A stretch of DNA of 18,750 nucleotides from CAZCQG01 sp964500775 (GTDB lineage Bacteria; Campylobacterota; Campylobacteria; Campylobacterales; CAZCQG01): assembly GCA_964500775.1 (NCBI GenBank), contig CAZCQG010000038.1:1-18750 (forward strand), read 5' to 3'. The translations under genes were made by a program, and so were the position numbers. The notes under the pieces were generated by a model that was not told the origin of the DNA, ran no database searches, and saw only the letters and a program-made list of their open reading frames with translations. This document shows positions 13,784 through 18,750 of the stretch, piece after piece (position 1 is the first letter of the stretch; every line of letters starts with the position of its first letter).

Positions 13784-14921
13784 CGAATCGGCGTTTAAAT
13801 TCTCAATGTTGATGACCCTTGTGGTCGCCTTTGTTATCGCGATCCCGATTCTAGAAAATACGCTCACCTCCTTTAAGTATGAAGAGCAAAAAGCAAAAAC
13901 AGAGCTGCTCCAATACGCCGATTTTGTTTCCAAAGAGATAGCGGACATCAAACCCGACACCAAAGTCTTTATCTTTCCCCGTTCGATAGTGTACAAAAAT
14001 GCCCTCATAGGTGAGGGGAAAAGTATACTTTTTAGCAATATTAATTCGCCGCTTCCGCCGTATAACGGTACGGATTTCATCCAAATTGAAGAGACGATGT
14101 ACCACTTTAAACCTCTTGTGCAGAATCTCTTGGGGGCAAATATCCTTATTACTACGAAAAAAATCTCCTATTCGAAAGTCTATATGGATCTTTTTATTAT
14201 GCTTTCATTCGTATTCGCCGGACTTTTTCTGATCTCCTATTTTTTGATGAAGAATCTTATCAAGCCCTATGAAGCGGCAAATAAGCAGATGGATAGTTTT
14301 TTCAAGGATGTGATGCACGAGCTAAAGACCCCGCTTGGAATCATGCGACTCAATTTGGATGGCTTGATGCTAAAACACATAGACAAAAAGCTCTCTAGAA
14401 GTCTCGCTGCCCTAAGTACGCTTAGCAGTGTCTATGACGATCTAGAATACCTCATCAAAAACAAAACGATCAAATATTCGCCCGAATGCGTTGATTTCTC
14501 GTCATTTTTGGACGAACGATGCGAATATTTCGCCGCATTGGCAGATTCCAAACAAATAACCGTGCTAACGGAGATAGAAAAAGAGATCACCGCGCTTATC
14601 AACAGGGTGGAGTTGCAACGCATAGTAGATAACAACATCACCAACGCGCTCAAATATTCTCGTCCGCAAAGCGACATTACCGTGAAGCTCTTTAAAAGAG
14701 AGGAAAAAATCATCTTCGAAATACGCGACAACGGGGAAGGCATCCAAGATAAAGAGGCTATTTTCGTGCGCCATTATAGGGGTGATATTTACAAAGGAGG
14801 ATTTGGTATCGGGCTAAGTATCGTCCGCTCCGTGTGTGAAAAAAACGGGGTGCTAATAGAGGTAGAATCTAGCCTCGGCAAAGGGAGCGTATTTCGGTAC
14901 ACTTTCCCTAATCTATGTTGA
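13770..14921 (+). CDS. Sensor histidine kinase
   Basis: This is a 383-residue inner-membrane kinase, partner of the regulator before it. TM1 is at about 11-29, a short periplasmic part (about 30-138) has no recognisable sensory motif, and TM2 is at about 139-160. The H-box is FFKDVMHELKTPLG with His183, the N-box is NNITNALKYS, G1 is IRDNGEGI, and G2 is GGFGIGLSIV. All catalytic motifs are intact. No HAMP domain is evident: only a short linker separates TM2 from the H-box. The start is TTG at 13770, with AGGA 7 nt upstream, overlapping the regulator by 14 nt; ATG 13806 would cut into TM1. The 3' end overlaps pldA on the other strand by 14 nt. Confidence 0.94.
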   Translation: MLRSSESAFKFSMLMTLVVAFVIAIPILENTLTSFKYEEQKAKTELLQYADFVSKEIADIKPDTKVFIFPRSIVYKNALIGEGKSILFSNINSPLPPYNGTDFIQIEETMYHFKPLVQNLLGANILITTKKISYSKVYMDLFIMLSFVFAGLFLISYFLMKNLIKPYEAANKQMDSFFKDVMHELKTPLGIMRLNLDGLMLKHIDKKLSRSLAALSTLSSVYDDLEYLIKNKTIKYSPECVDFSSFLDERCEYFAALADSKQITVLTEIEKEITALINRVELQRIVDNNITNALKYSRPQSDITVKLFKREEKIIFEIRDNGEGIQDKEAIFVRHYRGDIYKGGFGIGLSIVRSVCEKNGVLIEVESSLGKGSVFRYTFPNLC

Positions 14922-15864
14922 GCAAAAAGCCGATACCGACTTTGTCCACGCTCTTGTCATAATCGATGAGACTCTCGCCATACCCCGTAAAGTATCGGAG
15001 ATAGAAATTTACGCCATCTTCGAGCGGATAAAAATACTCCAAAAGCATCGAACCGCGATTTTGCGAGAAATCAAGATTATTGCGAAGTGTGAGTTCTAAA
15101 GCGTGCTGATTGAGTGTATAGCGCACGCCGAGTTCGCCGTAACCGAGGTATTTATGGATGTCTGGATTATCATCCCCGTCAGAATCTAGAGGGTTTGCTT
15201 TTTTACTTTCGGGGATTCTTAGCCATATTTTGGGGCGGAACATCAGATTGCCGTTATGGAGTTTTGCTTCGGCAAAGAATCTATCCCAACTCCTCGATTT
15301 ATAAATATCTCCGCCGTTAGATTCGTGGACGTAGCCAAATCTATACATATCGAGGACAAAAACCGAAACGGGAATCGAAGTGTTTTTTTGGAGGTATATC
15401 TCGGGCATATAGTTGCTCTCCCGAAACGGACGCGAATCGCTCCCGTGATAGATCTGCCAAAACGATTTTTGTGTATAACTCATATACAAATCTAGCCCGA
15501 AAATATCCTCTGCCAGGAGCTTTTTAAAGCTCAATTGAAACTGCGCTTCATCCCGCAGCTCCCCTGCCCCTCTGTCGTTAAAAGAGTGCGTATAGGGAAG
15601 AATATAGTTTTTTCCGTGAGGTAAAATACCGAAATTTTTTATCGTCTCTTTGAATGAGGTAGTCTCTTTAGACGATTTGAGGTTGAGTTCTTTATCGATT
15701 CCTAGCGCATCAAGGGGGATACTCTCTATCTCGCCCGTATCTATTTCGATGGTCTTTCGCAAGACACTCCCGTTTTCATCTTCGATAGTCACAAAGATTT
15801 TTTTCGCAAAAACACCCTGCGTAACAATAATAGATAAGAGAATAAAAGTAATAATAAGATTCAT
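14908..15864 (-). CDS. pldA: Outer-membrane phospholipase A
   Basis: This 318-residue protein has a signal peptide (cleavage after ...TQGVFA, residue 20) and an OMPLA-type 12-strand barrel. It hydrolyses membrane phospholipids in the outer membrane, active as a calcium-bound dimer in Escherichia coli. The active-site block reads YVHESNGGDIYKSRSWDRF: His180 and Ser182 correspond to E. coli His142 and Ser144, while Asp194 falls where E. coli has Asn156. DDNPDIHKYLGYGELG and the C-terminal YFTGYGESLIDY are also typical. There is no ribosome-binding site; a TATAAT on the minus strand (15876-15871) ends 6 nt before the ATG, so the mRNA may be leaderless. Its 3' end overlaps the histidine kinase gene. 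Confidence 0.95.
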   Translation of the reverse strand: MNLIITFILLSIIVTQGVFAKKIFVTIEDENGSVLRKTIEIDTGEIESIPLDALGIDKELNLKSSKETTSFKETIKNFGILPHGKNYILPYTHSFNDRGAGELRDEAQFQLSFKKLLAEDIFGLDLYMSYTQKSFWQIYHGSDSRPFRESNYMPEIYLQKNTSIPVSVFVLDMYRFGYVHESNGGDIYKSRSWDRFFAEAKLHNGNLMFRPKIWLRIPESKKANPLDSDGDDNPDIHKYLGYGELGVRYTLNQHALELTLRNNLDFSQNRGSMLLEYFYPLEDGVNFYLRYFTGYGESLIDYDKSVDKVGIGFLLNID

Positions 15865-15870
15865 AACGCA

Positions 15871-15876
15871 ATTATA
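15871..15876 (-). promoter_or_regulatory. Predicted -10 box of pldA
   Basis: A perfect TATAAT on the minus strand whose expected start point falls at or next to the pldA ATG. No -35 consensus is visible. Confidence 0.4.
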
Positions 15877-15905
15877 CTTTTTTATATTAGAATATTATTA
15901 TTGTT

Positions 15906-18750
15906 ATGGCGAAGAAATGTCAGCGATTGTACGGAGGAGAGTTGCAGTATAATTTTAAAATCGGCTCGCAAGGTTACTTGTTGGTTGTTGTTTTCATCTT
16001 GTTTTCTTTGGTTTTTTTGATCATAGGCGAAAAGTATAAAAAAGATAAATACGAGCAATATTTTCATCGCGAGCTAGAGACGATTTCCAATACCCTTACG
16101 AATGAAACCAATCTGCTTATAGAAGAGAAAAAGAATGCTACGCTAGCTATTGCTATTACTATATCGCTGAACAACGAAATACAGATTGCCCTAAAAAACA
16201 AAGAGAAAGACTATTTTAGTCGTCTCAATATCTCTAATAAACTCTTTGCCCGCACCGATTTCAAGAATGTCTGGATGCAACTCGTCGATAAAGAGGGTAG
16301 AAGCATCTCAAGAAGCTGGACGGAAGAGAGCGGCGATAATCTCCTCCCTTTTAGGATAGATGTCGCAAATATGCTCAAAAAGCAAGAGATCAAATCAACC
16401 GTAAGCGTCGGAAAGTATGATTTGAGCTTCAAGGCTATGATCCCGATATTTGATAAAGAGAATAGCTTTTTAGGATTCCTAGAGGTCATCACCCACTTTA
16501 ACTCCATCGCCGTAAAGCTAGAATCAAAAGGGTATAGGTGCGCGATACTTGTCGATAAAAAATACAAAAATCAACTAAAAAATCCTTTCAGCGGAATATT
16601 TATAGACGACTACTACGTGGCAAATAAAAATATCAACAAGGAATTTAAAGAATATATCACTACTACGGGCATAGAGCGTCTCATCCCAAAAAGTAAAAAG
16701 TACTATCTAGATGAAAATGCGAATGCCGTGATCTTTTCACATAATATTTTTGATGAGAAAAATACCCTTATGGCGACGTTTCTTTTATACAAGCCCATCG
16801 ACAATATCAACTTCGAATCGATAGAGAAAACCAAAAATATCGTAAATCTCGTCATGCTTCTGTCTATTATAATTATCGCGTTTCTTCTCTATCTTCTCCG
16901 TGCAAACGAAAAAGAAAATAGCATTGCTATAGGTTTGGGGCATTATAAGCTCTATTTGGGCGGGGCACTCGTGCTTGGATTTTTGGTCGTAGATTCTGCT
17001 CTTTTGCTGGCACTCGTATATATGAATGAGCAAAATATACAAACATATCTAGACTTTCATAAGGAAAAAGTCTATAAAGAGTTCCAAAATATTCGCAACA
17101 AATACGACACCCTCGCAAATACGTTTTACGAGACAAATCTTCGTGATAAGAGGGTTACGACCTTGCTCTCGGAAGCGAACGACGGAGATGTGCTGCGGAA
17201 AGACGGCGCGCGAGAGTTGTTGTACAAAGAGCTAGATGAGGCATATACGACACTAGGGGGCTACGGACTAGGCAATCTTCGTTTGTACCTCAAGAATACG
17301 GAAAACTTCCTAAGATTCTACAATCCAAAGCACTACGGGGATATATCGCAGGACGAGGATATTTTGCTCAAGTCGGCGAATGCAACACAAAAACCGGTGG
17401 GCGGGTTTGAGTATAAGCACGACTTTATCGGTATTTTGTACGCATTTCCCCTTTTTAGCGTCGATAAGCAAGGGGACAAGGTTCATATAGGGAGTGCGGA
17501 AATATCATTAGATATAGTCGAATTTATCAAAGAGCTCGTGGCTCAAAAAAATAAAAAAGTCACCGTTCTTTTGAATACGTGTTGCGTGAAGGAGCTAGAC
17601 GAAAAGACGCAATACGAATCCTCCCCTTTTGCCGATTTTGTGGTCAAGAAGGGGCTCAAAGAGCGCCTAGAGAGTATGCAAAACTTCTTGGATCTATCCA
17701 TATTCCGACCTAAAGAGGCGGAGTTAGTCGCAAAAGCATTGCAAGAGCAACAGACATATTCTATAGTGCCGAAAAATAGTAACGATATTTTTACGTTTAT
17801 CCCTATGCTAAATCCGGTGGATGGGACGACTTCGGGTGTTATGGTGGTGCAGGACAAAGACGAGTATATTAAAGATAAAGAAAATAGCTTGTTGCTCGTC
17901 GCATCGAGCAGTTCGCTTGCTATATTGATGCTTTTTGTTTTTATCTATCGTGAGATTCTCGGCAAGAAAGCGTATGAAGAGGTGTCGGAAAAAACACGAA
18001 AAATACTCGATTCCCAAGATAGTATCGTGCTACTTACGAACGGAGTGAATATTATCGACGTTAATAAGAAATTCCTCACTTTCTTCGGCTTTGAAACGCT
18101 AGAGGATTTTAAATATAGCCATAAATGTATATGCGATTTTTTTGAAGACGATACCCAAAGAGCGTATTTGCAAAAAACCATGGAAGGGAAAGCGTGGAAT
18201 AAATATATTATTCAAACGGAAAATCCGATTGACGAGGTCAAAATTACATCCAAAAAAGGGGAGACAAGAATTTTCCACGTCAGCATCGATCCGTACGATG
18301 AGGCTTTAAATATCGATATTGTCACGTTGACCGATATTTCAGAATCTATCAATCATAGAATCAAGCTTCAAGAAGAGATTGACAAGGTAGTAAGGCAGCT
18401 CGAAAAACAAAATCGCCTCCTTATAGAGAATGCGAAAAAAGTAGCGATGGGCGAGATGATAGGGGTGATAGCGCATCAACTCAAGCAACCTTTAAATTCT
18501 ATCGGATTAAACACGCAAGTGCTATTAGACCTACTGGAAGATAAAAAGCTTGAGAAAGAGAAATTTCACAAGGTGCTTGAAAATATCGATCAAGGCGTCG
18601 ATTTTATGGCACAAACCGTGGATGATTATAGAAATTTCTTCAATCCAAACAAACAAATCGAGACCTACGCCGTGCAAGATGCTATTGAGACGGCGCTAAA
18701 AATGGTGAGCACCCAAATGGCTTCAAAAGGGATAAAGATAGTGACGAATC
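15906..18750 (+). CDS. Large histidine kinase with two periplasmic sensory domains (3' end outside window)
   Basis: The frame is open for 948 codons to the window end. By hand translation the order is: TM1 (about 25-42); first periplasmic dCache_3-like domain (about 45-310) with SRSWTEESGDNLLPFR; TM2 (about 311-331); a short cytoplasmic loop; TM3 (about 348-370); second periplasmic dCache_3-like domain (about 371-655) with NFLRFYNPKHYGDIS and VGGFEYKHDF; TM4 (about 658-680); a PAS domain (about 700-820); a coiled coil; and the kinase dimerisation domain with His857 in IAHQLKQPLN. The ATPase domain lies beyond the window. The start is uncertain: ATG 15906 has no ribosome-binding site, while TTG 15942 follows GGAGGAG. 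The partner regulator is presumably downstream. Confidence 0.88.
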   Translation, partial: MAKKCQRLYGGELQYNFKIGSQGYLLVVVFILFSLVFLIIGEKYKKDKYEQYFHRELETISNTLTNETNLLIEEKKNATLAIAITISLNNEIQIALKNKEKDYFSRLNISNKLFARTDFKNVWMQLVDKEGRSISRSWTEESGDNLLPFRIDVANMLKKQEIKSTVSVGKYDLSFKAMIPIFDKENSFLGFLEVITHFNSIAVKLESKGYRCAILVDKKYKNQLKNPFSGIFIDDYYVANKNINKEFKEYITTTGIERLIPKSKKYYLDENANAVIFSHNIFDEKNTLMATFLLYKPIDNINFESIEKTKNIVNLVMLLSIIIIAFLLYLLRANEKENSIAIGLGHYKLYLGGALVLGFLVVDSALLLALVYMNEQNIQTYLDFHKEKVYKEFQNIRNKYDTLANTFYETNLRDKRVTTLLSEANDGDVLRKDGARELLYKELDEAYTTLGGYGLGNLRLYLKNTENFLRFYNPKHYGDISQDEDILLKSANATQKPVGGFEYKHDFIGILYAFPLFSVDKQGDKVHIGSAEISLDIVEFIKELVAQKNKKVTVLLNTCCVKELDEKTQYESSPFADFVVKKGLKERLESMQNFLDLSIFRPKEAELVAKALQEQQTYSIVPKNSNDIFTFIPMLNPVDGTTSGVMVVQDKDEYIKDKENSLLLVASSSSLAILMLFVFIYREILGKKAYEEVSEKTRKILDSQDSIVLLTNGVNIIDVNKKFLTFFGFETLEDFKYSHKCICDFFEDDTQRAYLQKTMEGKAWNKYIIQTENPIDEVKITSKKGETRIFHVSIDPYDEALNIDIVTLTDISESINHRIKLQEEIDKVVRQLEKQNRLLIENAKKVAMGEMIGVIAHQLKQPLNSIGLNTQVLLDLLEDKKLEKEKFHKVLENIDQGVDFMAQTVDDYRNFFNPNKQIETYAVQDAIETALKMVSTQMASKGIKIVTN

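Overview
The window looks like chromosomal DNA of a free-living Campylobacterota (Epsilonproteobacteria), probably a sulfur-oxidising or microaerobic member of the Sulfurimonas/Sulfurovum/Sulfuricurvum type. This rests on the moderately low GC, very compact gene packing with 4-26 nt overlaps, a TsdA-type dihaem cytochrome, many periplasmic-sensor signalling proteins and the AddB-type nuclease. The genus is inference; no rRNA or species marker is present.

Layout. 1-1887 (+): the 3' part of rho, translationally coupled to murI. 1879-2732 (-): a two-gene unit of an isochorismatase-like hydrolase and a small exported protein. 2809-3585 (+): an RMD1/DUF155-family protein divergent from that unit. 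3580-4482 (-): an AEC-family permease. 4599-4868 (-): an RRM RNA-binding protein. 4992-9016 (-): an apparent transcription unit of addB, a Spx/ArsC-like protein, thiE and a short lipid-kinase-like protein. 9081-9167 (+): tRNA-Leu(CAA). 9275-10903 (-): a chemoreceptor with its own terminator. 11075-12070 (-): a TsdA-like thiosulfate dehydrogenase/tetrathionate reductase. 12186-14921 (+): a tightly overlapping three-gene signalling operon (membrane-anchored periplasmic sensor without output domain, OmpR-type regulator, histidine kinase). 14908-15864 (-): outer-membrane phospholipase A. 15906-18750 (+, running off the end): a very large histidine kinase with two separate periplasmic sensory domains.

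The most interesting part is 11030-18750. The tsdA-like gene and the three-component operon are divergent, and the 115-bp gap holds a perfect 9-bp direct repeat with an 11-bp period (12115-12134), the typical layout of an OmpR-family operator, positioned at the -35 region of both predicted promoters. The inferred model is a self-regulating sensor that controls thiosulfate/tetrathionate metabolism. The free sensor carries a lone periplasmic Cys pair, and its sensory region resembles the first sensory domain of the giant kinase downstream. The 3' end of tsdA also carries a hairpin whose loop reproduces the 3' end of 16S rRNA (the anti-Shine-Dalgarno sequence).

No insertion sequences, CRISPR arrays, prophage genes or origins were seen, and no gene-free stretch exceeds about 175 bases.
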